NCBI GenBank assembly: GCA_963847345.1
Contig: CAWJZU010000020.1
Span: forward strand, 1 to 64,000
DNA from: DATARH01 sp963847345
Lineage (GTDB): Bacteria > Pseudomonadota > Alphaproteobacteria > ATCC43930 > CGMCC-115725
Reading direction: 5' to 3'
Length of the DNA stretch: 64,000 nucleotides
The notes under the pieces are model-generated. The model was given only the letters and a program-made list of their open reading frames with translations. It made no database searches and had not been told where the DNA came from. The position numbers were made by a program, and so were the translations under genes. Shown here one piece after another: positions 28,679-37,418 of the stretch; positions within the stretch are counted from its first letter, which is position 1, and the number at the start of each line of letters is the position of its first letter.

Positions 28679-31600
28679 TGCCCGAACTACCGCCAAAAGC
28701 GTTCAACAGACTTGCCCGCACGATCGGTAGCGGCAGCGCCGGACCGCCTGGAAAAGCGAGGACGCCGGTATTCGGTACCGGTCCGGGGGGGTTGCCCAGG
28801 TCGGGCCCGATCTATGCCGAATTGCAGGTCACCAGCAATTTCTCGTTCCTGCGCGGCGCCTCGCATCCCGACGAGCTGGTAATAACGGCGGCGGCGCTGG
28901 GCCATACCGCGATCGCGATTACCGACCGCAACAGCCTCGCCGGGATCGTGCGCGCGCACCACGCAGCGAGGACGGTTGGCATCCGGTTCGTCGTCGGCGT
29001 CCGGCTCGATTTGCGCGACGGCACAAGCCTGCTCGCATATCCGCGGAACCGCGCCGCCTATGGCCGGTTGACGCAGCTGTTGACGCTCGGCAAGCGCCGG
29101 GCCGCCAAGGGCGAATGCCACCTCGACTATGCCGATGTCGTTGCCCACGGCGAGGGGCAGATTGTCATCGTCTTGCCGCCGGAGAACGGTGCGATAACCA
29201 ATTTCGCCGCCCGGATCGCGACGGATTTCGCCGGCCGCGCCTATCTCGCCGCCCATCACCTTTATCGCGGCGATGACGCTGGCCGCCTCGCCGAGCTTGC
29301 GGTCGTTGCCGAAGATAGCAGGCTGCCGCTCGTCGCCGTCAACGACGTGCTCTACCACACGCCCGAGCGGCGCCCGCTGCAGGATATCGTGACCTGCATC
29401 CGCGAGCACTGCACGATCCACGAGGCCGGGTTTCGCCTCGCCTCCAATGCCGAGCGGCATCTGAAACCGCCCGCCGAGATGGCCCGGCTGTTCCGCGGCC
29501 ACGAGGACGCCGTCGCCCGGACCGCGGAAATAGTTGAACGCTGCCGGTTCAGCCTCGATGAATTGCGCTACGAATACCCCGAGGAGCCGATCCCCGACGG
29601 GATGACGCCGCAGCAATACCTTGCCTCACTCGCCTGGGAAGGCGCTAGAGAGCGGTTTACAAAGAAATCCCTTCCCCCCACTGGGGAGAGAGGGAGTGGG
29701 GAAGAGGGAGAAAATGGGCAGATTTCCGATGATTTATCCCACATCCCCGATCACATCCGCCGCCTGATCGAACATGAGCTGGCGCTGATCGAGCGGCTCG
29801 ATTACGCGCGCTATTTCCTGACCGTACGCGACATCGTCGCCTTCGCGCGCGACCGCGGCATTCTGTGCCAGGGGCGCGGCTCGGCGGCCAATTCGGTCGT
29901 CTGCTATTGCCTCGGCATTACCGCGGTCGATCCGGCCCGCATCGACGTGCTGTTCGAGCGGTTCATCAGCGCCGCGCGCAACGAGCCGCCCGATATAGAC
30001 GTCGATTTCGAGCACGAGCGCCGCGAGGAGGTCATCCAATATATTTATGAGAAATACGGCCGCGACCGCGCTGGTCTTGCTGCGACCGTGATCTGCTATC
30101 GCGCCCGCGGCGCGATTCGCGAGGTCGGCAAGGTGCTGGGGCTGTCCGGCGATGTGGTGGCGGCGCTCGCCGGCATCGTGTGGGGCTGGTCGAACGACCC
30201 GATCGGCGACCGGCGCGTGCGCGAGGCCGGGCTCGATCCAGCGGATCGCAATCTGCATCTGGCGCTCGATCTCGCCGCCGAGCTGATCGGGTTCCCGCGG
30301 CACCTGTCGCAGCATGTTGGCGGCTTCGTGATCACGCGCGGGAAGCTGTCGGCGCTGGTACCGATCGAAAACGCGGCGATGGCGAACCGCACCGTAATCG
30401 AGTGGGACAAGGACGATCTCGACGCGCTCGGTATTCTCAAGATCGACATTCTGGCGCTCGGCATGCTGAGCTGCCTTCGCCGCGCTTTCGCGCTGATCGA
30501 GCGGCATTATGGCCCATCCTACATCCTCGCTTCTATCCCGGCCGAGCGGCCCGAGGTCTATGAGATGCTGAGCCGGGCCAATTCGCTGGGCGTCTTTCAG
30601 GTGGAGAGCCGCGCCCAAATGACGATGCTGCCGCGGCTTAAACCCCGCGAATTCTACGATCTCGTGATCGAGGTCGCGATTGTGCGCCCCGGGCCGATCC
30701 AGGGAGACATGGTGCACCCGTATCTGCGCCGCCGCGCCGGGCGCGAATCGGTTGCGTATCCATCCCCCGAATTGCGCCGGGTGTTGGAAAAGACCCTGGG
30801 TGTGCCGCTGTTCCAGGAACAAGCAATGCAGATCGCGATCGTCGGCGCCGGGTTTTCGCCCGAGGATGCCGACCGGCTGCGCCGCGCGATGGCGACGTTC
30901 AAGCGCAACGGCGAGATCCACCTGTTCCGCGACAAGTTCATCGCGGGCATGACCGGGCGCGGCTACACCCGGCGATTTCGCGACACGCTGCTTCGACCAG
31001 ATCGAGGGGTTCGGCACCTACGGGTTTCCCGAGAGCCACGCCGCAAGTTTTGCGTTGCTGGTCTATGTCTCGGCCTGGATCAAATGCTTCTACCCCGAAA
31101 TCTTCGCCTGCGCGCTGTTGAACAGCCAGCCGATGGGGTTTTATGCGCCGGCCCAGATCGTGCGCGACGCGCGCGAGCATGGCGTCGAGCTGCGCCCGGT
31201 CGACGCCAATTTCAGCGACTGGGACTGCACGCTGGAGCCGCTCTCGAATCACTTCCCCCGAAGCGGAGAGGGTAGAATGAGGAGTGGGTCCCCGAACGGC
31301 GTTTCGTCGTCCCTTCACCCCAGCCCCCTTCCTCACTGCGACAGAGTGAGCAAGATGGCGCTGCGTCTCGGGCTTCGGCTGGTCAAGGGGCTGGCCGAGG
31401 CCGATGCTCTCCGCTTGGTCGCGGCCCGCGACGCGGGATATGCCGACGCGCGCGATTTGTGGCGGCGCAGCGGCCTTGGACGCGCGGCGCTCGAACGCCT
31501 GGCCGCCGCCGACGCGCTGCGCTCGCTGGATCCCGCCAATGGCGGGCTGGACCGCCGCCGTGGGCTGTGGGCGTTGAAGGCCCTTGGCGAGCCGCCGCTG

Positions 31601-32209
31601 CCGTTGTTCGCAACCAGTGGCTTCGGAGAAAACTCCTCTCTTCCAGTAGGGGAGAGGAAGGAGATCGAAGCGGAGGCGCAGGAGAAGGCTGCCGTTTCCC
31701 TTCTCCCCGAGATGCCGCTCGGCGAGCATGTCGTCGAGGATTACGCAACGATCGGGTTGACCCTGAAACGCCACCCGCTTGCCTTTCTGCGCCATGAATT
31801 ACAGCGCGAGGGTCTTGTCCGAGCCGCCGATCTCGCCGTCTTGCCGGTTGGGTGGCGGCTGGCGATCGCCGGGCTCGTTCTGATCCGCCAGCGCCCGGGC
31901 AGCGCCAACGGCGTCGTGTTCATCACGATCGAGGACGAAACCGGGGTCGCCAACCTGATCGTCTGGCCCGCCATGCTCGAACGCTTTCGCCGTGCGGCGC
32001 TCGGCGCGACCTTGCTCTGTTGCCGTGGCCGGTTGCAGCGTGAGGAGAACGTAATCCATCTCGTCGCCGAGGATTTGCGCGACTGGACGGCGCGTCTCGA
32101 TGCGCTGCGCGAGCGCAATGCGGAACCAATCTCGCCAACCAAGCCTCGCCATCGTATCCCCGACCGAGACCGGCGCGACCTAATGATTCCGAGCCGAAAT
32201 TTCCGATAG
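28678..32209 (+). CDS. dnaE2: DnaE2 error-prone DNA polymerase, one frameshift and three insertions
   Basis: C-family translesion polymerase, about 1177 codons. The PHP domain starts at YAELQVTSNFSFLRGASHPD; polymerase motifs include GILCQGRGSAANSVVCYCLG, EPPDIDVDFEHERREEVIQY, ERPEVYEMLSRANSLGVFQ and IVRPGPIQGDMVHPYL; the OB fold (GVVFITIEDETGVANLIVWP) is near the end. One extra base near 30986-30989 breaks the frame; removing it restores DTCFDQIEGFGTYGFPESHA. Three in-frame insertions carry palindromes (about 29655-29735, 31248-31352, 31618-31710). ATG at 28678 overlaps the imuB stop. SOS-controlled with imuA and imuB. Confidence 0.9.
29669..29694. repeat. Palindromic element inside dnaE2 (first)
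   Basis: CCCTTCCCC..CACT..GGGGAGAGAGGG, imperfect arms, inserted in frame after WEGARERF and before the conserved HIRRLIEHELALIERLDYA. Confidence 0.7.
31250..31352. repeat. Repeat-like insertion inside dnaE2 (second)
   Basis: About 103 bp between the conserved SDWDCTLEP and ALRLGLRLVKGL. It contains CTTCCCCCGAAGCGGAGAGGG and a later CTCACT..AGTGAG pair. Same base style as the other elements but a weaker palindrome. Confidence 0.55.
31633..31663. repeat. Palindromic element inside dnaE2 (third)
   Basis: Arms CCTCTC and GAGAGG with outer CTC/GAG, in frame between the PLPLFAT segment and the conserved MPLGEHVVEDYATIGLTLK. Confidence 0.6.
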
Positions 32210-32769
32210 AGTTTATCCACACCCGCGAAGGGAATGAACACAGGATCGCGATCACGGCACGGAAACCATCCAACCGCTGAGGCTCAGTAGCGAGCCGGAA
32301 GTTGCCGCGGGCGCTGGAACCTCGCTCCTTGACAGGCGACAGAGGCCAATCCGACTCTCATCAAGGACGAGCCAATGAGCTGTGCTGACTTGCCGGAACA
32401 ACAGCCCGCAATTCCAACGGCAAACCCACCCGCGATCACCCTCTGCGTGCGAGCACCGGAGCATCGCATCCGCCTTCGCCAATCCACCTGTGGCCCTTTG
32501 CCCGCGCCGAGCGCGCAGGATAGGCAATCGCAGCCCCCGACACTATCCGGTGTTGCGCAAATGTCTCTGCGAGAGTGCGCGCTTTCGCTGCCCCCAACGC
32601 CTAATGTTGCGTAAATGTCGCGCCCGGCAATGTTTTGCCTCACGGCCTCCATTGTCGGCTTTGGCGAGCCAAAAACCAGTTGCCATCGCGATAGTCGATG
32701 GTAATCATGGTCGCATCGGTGATGGCGTAACCATCGTCACACGTGTTTTTGCGGCCGGAGGTAAGGGGA
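32210..32769. other. 560-bp intergenic region with a direct repeat
   Basis: No gene seen. TGTTGCGCAAATGTC at 32551-32565 and TGTTGCGTAAATGTC at 32605-32619 are 15-bp direct repeats with one mismatch, 54 bp apart. They could be regulator sites for the ompA-like gene or relics of a mobile-element end. The ompA ribosome site AAGGGGAA lies just before 32770. Confidence 0.5.
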
Positions 32770-33822
32770 ATGAGTAATCGCTTTCTGCTAGGCGTTGCCG
32801 GTGTGGCGCTTGCCGTAGGGTTGGGCTCAGGCCCCGCTTCGGCCCAGTGGCTCGCGATGCCGGCCAATGGGACCTGGTACGTCGGCGGCGAGGGCGGCTG
32901 GACGTGGCTCAACGACTCCGACATCAACCTTCGGGCGGTGAGCGGCAAGGAGAAATTCGACGGCGGACCGGCCCTCGGGGTGCGCGTCGGCTACGAATGG
33001 GGGTCGTGGCGCCTCGAAGAGGAGTACGCCTACCGAATCAACGGCATAAATAGCGTCGGGCCTTTTGTTGCGGATGGTAATCGCACGTCCCATGCGTTTA
33101 TGACGAACTTGCTTTACGGTTTCGATTTCGGCTGGCTGGTTACGCCCCATATCGGCGGCGGCGTTGGTGCCGTGCTGCAACGCGACGGGTGGTCTAACCC
33201 GATTGTCGGAACCGTGGGGGCATCGACCGCCTGGAACTTTGGCTACCAGGCAATCGCCGGCATTCGCTACAACATCAACCCGACTCTGGCTTTCGATGTT
33301 GATTACCGTTACTTCGGGGTTCTGGATACTGATTTCACGACGCCGAACGGCCCGCTCGTGCGCGCAGGCGCCTCCAACAAGTACACGGCTAGCAACAGTT
33401 CGAATAACGTGATGGCCTCGATCGTCTTGAAATTCGGCGCGCCACCGCCACCGCCGCCACCGCCGCTCCCGCCCGCGCCGCCGCCGGTGCAGCGCAAGGT
33501 GTTCCTCGTGTTCTTCGATTGGGACAAGTATTCGATCACGCCGGAGGGCATGCAAATTCTGCAACAGGCGGCGGCGGCCTACCGGTCGGGCGCTCCGGTG
33601 CAGATCCAGGTTACCGGCTATACGGACCGCTCGGGCTCGCCTGCGTATAACCAGCGGCTCTCGGAGCGGCGCGCTGGCGCGGTCGCAACCGCTCTCGAAG
33701 GCTTGGGCGTGCCGCGCTCGCAGATGATCGTCGCCGGCCGCGGCGAGAACGACAACCGCGTTCCGACGGCGGACGGCGTGCGCGAGCCGCAGAACCGCCG
33801 CGTCGAGATCGTGTTCCCGTAA
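32770..33822 (+). CDS. OmpA-family outer-membrane protein
   Basis: A 350-residue outer-membrane protein. It has a signal peptide (MSNRFLLGVAGVALAVGLG.. cleaved after PASA), an eight-strand-type beta-barrel (WYVGGEGGWTWLND.., GVRVGYEWGSWRLEEEYAYR), a proline-rich hinge and a C-terminal OmpA peptidoglycan-binding domain with VTGYTDRSGSPAYNQRLSERRA and PQNRRVEIVF. ATG at 32770 follows AAGGGGA and gives the signal peptide. A strong terminator follows, so it is probably monocistronic. Paralogues usually exist in these genomes, so no symbol is given. Confidence 0.92.
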   Translation: MSNRFLLGVAGVALAVGLGSGPASAQWLAMPANGTWYVGGEGGWTWLNDSDINLRAVSGKEKFDGGPALGVRVGYEWGSWRLEEEYAYRINGINSVGPFVADGNRTSHAFMTNLLYGFDFGWLVTPHIGGGVGAVLQRDGWSNPIVGTVGASTAWNFGYQAIAGIRYNINPTLAFDVDYRYFGVLDTDFTTPNGPLVRAGASNKYTASNSSNNVMASIVLKFGAPPPPPPPPLPPAPPPVQRKVFLVFFDWDKYSITPEGMQILQQAAAAYRSGAPVQIQVTGYTDRSGSPAYNQRLSERRAGAVATALEGLGVPRSQMIVAGRGENDNRVPTADGVREPQNRRVEIVFP

Positions 33823-33864
33823 TCGCCGATCTCCAGACCGGGGTCGCAAGACCCCGGCCGCGAT

Positions 33865-33897
33865 CGCCGCCGCGCTCACCGCGGCGGCGTTTTTATT
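33865..33897 (+). terminator. Rho-independent terminator after the OmpA gene
   Basis: Perfect 10-bp stem CGCCGCCGCG / CGCGGCGGCG with loop CTCAC, followed by TTTTTATTT. Another hairpin (CCGGGGTC-GCAA-GACCCCGG) lies just before it at 33839-33856. Confidence 0.9.
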
Positions 33898-33985
33898 TCG
33901 GCGCTCGATACGAGAATCGCCGCAGCTTTCGCTTTCGGGAAACCGACACTAGGATTTGCCGGGTTTTGCGCAAAAAAGGTTGCCC

Positions 33986-35170
33986 ATGTCCGATTCGCCG
34001 GCGCTGCCACTTTCCCGCTTCAAGGTTCTCGACTTGACCCGCGTCCGCGCGGGTCCGACAGCGGTGCGCCAGCTCGCCGATTGGGGCGCCGAGGTGATCA
34101 AGATCGAGGCGCCGGCCGGGCCCGGCGAAGGCTTCGGCGGTCCGCGCGACGGTCCCGATTTTCAGAACCTGCACCGCAATAAGCGCAGCCTGACGCTGGA
34201 TCTGAAGGCGCCCGAGGGGATCGAGATCTTTCGCAAGCTGGTGGGGAACGCCGACGTCGTCGTCGAGAATTACCGGCCTGATGTGAAAACCCGCCTCGGC
34301 ATCGACTACGAGGCTCTGAAAGCGGTCAATCCGCGCCTCGTATACGCCAGCATTTCCGGCTTTGGGCAGAGCGGGCCCTATCGGGACCGCCCCGGCTTCG
34401 ACCAGATCGCGCAGGGGATGGGCGGGCTGATGTCGATCACCGGTTTGCCGGGGCAGGGGCCGGTGCGGGTCGGGATCCCGGTCGCCGATCTGTCCGCCGG
34501 GATTTTCTGCGCGATGGGCATTCTCGTCGCGCTGCTGGAGCGCGAGGTGTCGGGCAAGGGCCAATGGGTAGAAAGCTCGCTGTTGGCGGCGCAGATCGCG
34601 ATGCTCGATTTCCAGGCGGCGCGCTGGCTGATCGCGCACGAGGTGCCGGAGCAGGCCGGCAACGACCATCCGACCAGCATCCCGACCGGCGTCTTCCGCA
34701 CGCGCGACGGGCACATCAATATCGCCTCGGCCGGCGACGAGATTTTCCGCCGGTTGTGCCGGGCGCTGGACGCTCCGGAACTGGCGGATCATCCGGATTA
34801 CCGGACCGGCAAGCTGCGATCGGACAACCGCAAGGCGCTCAACGCCGCGATCGAGGCGATCACCGAGACGCGCGACAGCGCCGAATGGATCGAGCGCTTC
34901 AACAACGCGGGCGTGCCGGCCGGGCCGATCTACGCGATGGACCAGGTCTTCGCCGATCCCCAGGTCAGGCATCTGGGCATCGCCCAGCCGGTCGATCATC
35001 CGACCTTGGGCCGGCTCGAACTCGTCGGGCAGGCGGTGACGCTGAGCCGCACACCGAGCCGGCTGCTTAGCGCCAGCCCCGAACCCGGCGAGCACAGCGA
35101 CGAAATCCTGCGCGAACTCGGCTACGGCGACAGCGACATCGCGGGCCTGCGGCAGCGACGGATCGTCTGA
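33986..35170 (+). CDS. Class III (CaiB/BaiF/Frc) CoA-transferase
   Basis: A 394-residue family III CoA-transferase that moves CoA between carboxylic acids. It shows LDLTRVRAGPTAVRQLADWGAEVIKIE at the start, NLHRNKRSLTLDLK, and the conserved aspartate in PVADLSAG (about residue 168, matching Asp169 of formyl-CoA transferase). GVPAGPIYAMDQVFADPQV and HPTLG complete the family pattern. The substrate cannot be told. ATG at 33986; an upstream ATG at 33956 is less like the family. Its 3' end converges with the ABC permease genes. Confidence 0.88.
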   Translation: MSDSPALPLSRFKVLDLTRVRAGPTAVRQLADWGAEVIKIEAPAGPGEGFGGPRDGPDFQNLHRNKRSLTLDLKAPEGIEIFRKLVGNADVVVENYRPDVKTRLGIDYEALKAVNPRLVYASISGFGQSGPYRDRPGFDQIAQGMGGLMSITGLPGQGPVRVGIPVADLSAGIFCAMGILVALLEREVSGKGQWVESSLLAAQIAMLDFQAARWLIAHEVPEQAGNDHPTSIPTGVFRTRDGHINIASAGDEIFRRLCRALDAPELADHPDYRTGKLRSDNRKALNAAIEAITETRDSAEWIERFNNAGVPAGPIYAMDQVFADPQVRHLGIAQPVDHPTLGRLELVGQAVTLSRTPSRLLSASPEPGEHSDEILRELGYGDSDIAGLRQRRIV

Positions 35171-35205
35171 TCCGGTCCAGCCCGCGCGGTTCTGAATCCT
35201 CGGAT

Positions 35206-36060
35206 TCAGCGTCGCCGCACGATCGTGGGGTCGAAGCGGCGCTGCAGCGCGTCGCCGAGCAGGTTGCAGCCGATGACGGTCAGAAAAATCATCAGTCCGG
35301 GATAGATCGCGAGCAGCGGCGCGGTCGCGATCATCTGCTGCGCGTTGCTCAGCATCGTCCCCCAGCTCGCGAGCGGCGGTTGAATGCCGAGCCCGAGAAA
35401 GCTCAGCACCGATTCCAGCAGGATCACCTCGCCGACGCTAAGCGTCGTCGCGACGACCAGCGGTGCCCGTACATTCGGCAAAATATGTGTCCACAACATG
35501 TGCGGCGTGCCTGCGCCGAGGCTGCGCGCGGCCCGCACGAAATCGCGGGTTCGCGTGACCAGCGTCGCGCCGCGCACCAGCCGCGCCGCGGTCGTCCAGC
35601 CGACCAGCACGGCCAGCACGAGAATGCGAACAAAGCCGATCTCGTCCGACTGCGCCAGCGCCGGCGGCACGCCGAGTTTGCCCAGATCAAGCGCCGCCAG
35701 CACGATCAGCAGCGGCAGGAGCGGCAGGGCGATGATCGCATCGGTGGCTCGCATCGCGATGCGGTCGGTCCAGCCGCCGGCGTACCCTGCTACCAGACCG
35801 ACCAGCGTCCCGAGCGCCGCCGCGGTCAGCGCCGCCGCCGCCCCGATAGCCAGCGACACGCGCCCGCCTTCCATCAGGCGCAGCAGCATGTCGCGGCCGA
35901 GCTCGTCGGTTCCGAGCGGATGCCCCCAAGACGCGCCGGCAAAACGGTCCAGCAACTCGATCTCGTTCGGATCCGCCCCGAGCAAGTGCCCAAGCGGGGG
36001 TCCCAAAAACGACAGCAGCGCGATGCCGGCGAGCAGCAGCAGCGACGCCCTCACCGGCAA
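35206..36060 (-). CDS. ABC transporter permease, DppC/OppC type
   Basis: A 284-residue inner-membrane permease for peptides or similar solutes. It has an N-terminal helix (LLLLAGIALLSFLG), the periplasmic HPLGTDELGRDMLLRLMEGGRVSLAIG motif of the C subunit, five further helices, and the coupling-helix region ARSLGAGTPHMLWTHILPNVRAPLVV. It starts 4 bp after the DppB-type permease stop; the two form one heterodimer. No ATP-binding subunit is encoded nearby, so it must come from elsewhere. Confidence 0.9.
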   Translation of the reverse strand: MPVRASLLLLAGIALLSFLGPPLGHLLGADPNEIELLDRFAGASWGHPLGTDELGRDMLLRLMEGGRVSLAIGAAAALTAAALGTLVGLVAGYAGGWTDRIAMRATDAIIALPLLPLLIVLAALDLGKLGVPPALAQSDEIGFVRILVLAVLVGWTTAARLVRGATLVTRTRDFVRAARSLGAGTPHMLWTHILPNVRAPLVVATTLSVGEVILLESVLSFLGLGIQPPLASWGTMLSNAQQMIATAPLLAIYPGLMIFLTVIGCNLLGDALQRRFDPTIVRRR

Positions 36061-36063
36061 TCC

Positions 36064-37017
36064 TCAGCGATACGTGACCCGCGGGTCGAGCCAGCCATAA
36101 GCCAGATCGGCACCGAGATTGGCCAGCATTGCGGCGATCGCGGCGAGCAGCAAGGCCGCCAAAGCGAGGTTGTAATCGTTCCCGATGACGGCGTCGAAGA
36201 TCAGCTTGCCCATGCCCGGATAGGCGAACATCGTCTCGGTCACGAGCGCGCCGGACACAAGCCCGCCGAACGACAGCGCCAGGATCGTCGCGACCGGGAT
36301 CATCGCGCTGCGCATCGCATGGTGAAAGATAACGCGCGCCTCGCTGGCGCCTTTCGCGCGCGCGGTGCGGATGTGGTCCTGGCCCAGAGCATCGCGCATA
36401 GCCGCGCGCATATAACGAGTATAGGCGCCGGCGCTGGCCAGGGTCAGCGTCGCTACCGGCAACGCCAAATGGCGCAGACGATCGGCGAGGCCGCCGACTC
36501 CAGCGGTTGCGACCCCGCCCGCCGGCAACCAGCCGAATCCGGCCGCAAAAATTAGGATTAGCACCAGGGCGAGCCAGAAGGTCGGGATCGATACCCCGGC
36601 GAAACAGAAGAAATTGATCGCAGCGTCGAGCCGCGAATCAGGGTAACTGGCGGCGATCGTGCCAAGCGTCACCGCGAGCGCGAAGGCCAGCACAAAGCTC
36701 GACCCCATCAGCAGCAGCGAACTGCCGAGCCGCGGCAGCAGCACCATCGAGACCGGGGCGGCGAACAGCCGCGAATAGCCGAGTTCGCCGCCGAGCGCTT
36801 GGCCCGCCCAGGCCAGATAACGGGCGAACAGCGGCTGGTCGACGCCATAGACGGCTTTCAGCCGTGCGACATCCTCGGCGCTCATGCGCGGGTCAGCCGA
36901 GCGCATCAGGTCTATCGGATCGCCCGGCATCATCCCGATCAACGTGTAGATGGCGAACGACAACAGCAAAAGCAGCACCGCGATCTCGATCAGGCGGGTG
37001 GCGGCAAAGCGGATCAT
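36064..37017 (-). CDS. ABC transporter permease, DppB/OppB type
   Basis: A 317-residue B-type permease. MIRFAATRLIEIAVLLLLLSFAIYTLIG is the first helix, then the GMMPGDPIDLM loop, five more helices and the coupling region RTARAKGASEARVIFHHAMRSAMIPV. It pairs with the C-type permease directly downstream; a solute-binding protein lies 400 bp upstream on the same strand. Together they make a peptide/nickel-type importer. Confidence 0.9.
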   Translation of the reverse strand: MIRFAATRLIEIAVLLLLLSFAIYTLIGMMPGDPIDLMRSADPRMSAEDVARLKAVYGVDQPLFARYLAWAGQALGGELGYSRLFAAPVSMVLLPRLGSSLLLMGSSFVLAFALAVTLGTIAASYPDSRLDAAINFFCFAGVSIPTFWLALVLILIFAAGFGWLPAGGVATAGVGGLADRLRHLALPVATLTLASAGAYTRYMRAAMRDALGQDHIRTARAKGASEARVIFHHAMRSAMIPVATILALSFGGLVSGALVTETMFAYPGMGKLIFDAVIGNDYNLALAALLLAAIAAMLANLGADLAYGWLDPRVTYR

Positions 37018-37418
37018 CGCGCGACCCGGGCCTGGTTCGTAGCCAGCCGGAACCTTCTAGCCGATTGCTTCGGTGGCTGGCTACCGCACTGAATCTGAGC
37101 CACTTTTCGTCTCTTCTGCGGTCGCTGAAGGAGCCGGAATCATTACGCGGCGGCCTTTTCGGATCGCCTGAGGTACAATTTATAGTTGCGCCGATTTGGC
37201 AAGGTTTGCTGTTCCTACAAGGAATCTGCAGCAAAGTACCCGCAAAGATTGCATCGCGACATCAGAAATTCGACGTCCTACGGCCGAAACGCTTTTCGAA
37301 GACGCGCATAGTAGCCGGTAAATTTGGCGAAATTGACGCCGATATCCCGGATCAAGCCCGGTCAAGCGGGGGTTGGGGGCCGGCGGGATACGTCGGACTC
37401 TACACAGGTTGACATACA
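37018..37418. other. 401-bp gap in the ABC operon with a palindrome
   Basis: No convincing gene. A complex inverted repeat at 37343-37390 has outer arms TATCCCG / CGGGATA and an inner CCCGG-ATCAAG-CCCGG. Lying just downstream of the solute-binding-protein stop, it could attenuate transcription or protect mRNA 3' ends. The inner part resembles the palindrome at 28285-28301. Confidence 0.5.

Noticed and set aside
33893..35095. A 400-codon minus-strand open frame
   Set aside because: Antisense shadow of the CoA-transferase; composition is Arg/Gln-rich with no motif.
33986..35170. CoA-transferase apparently lacking its catalytic aspartate at VESSLLAAQ
   Set aside because: The catalytic Asp corresponds to the D in PVADLSAG near residue 168, which is present.
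35380..36555. A 391-codon plus-strand open frame opposite the ABC permeases
   Set aside because: Gln/Arg/His-rich shadow; the permeases on the other strand are unambiguous.
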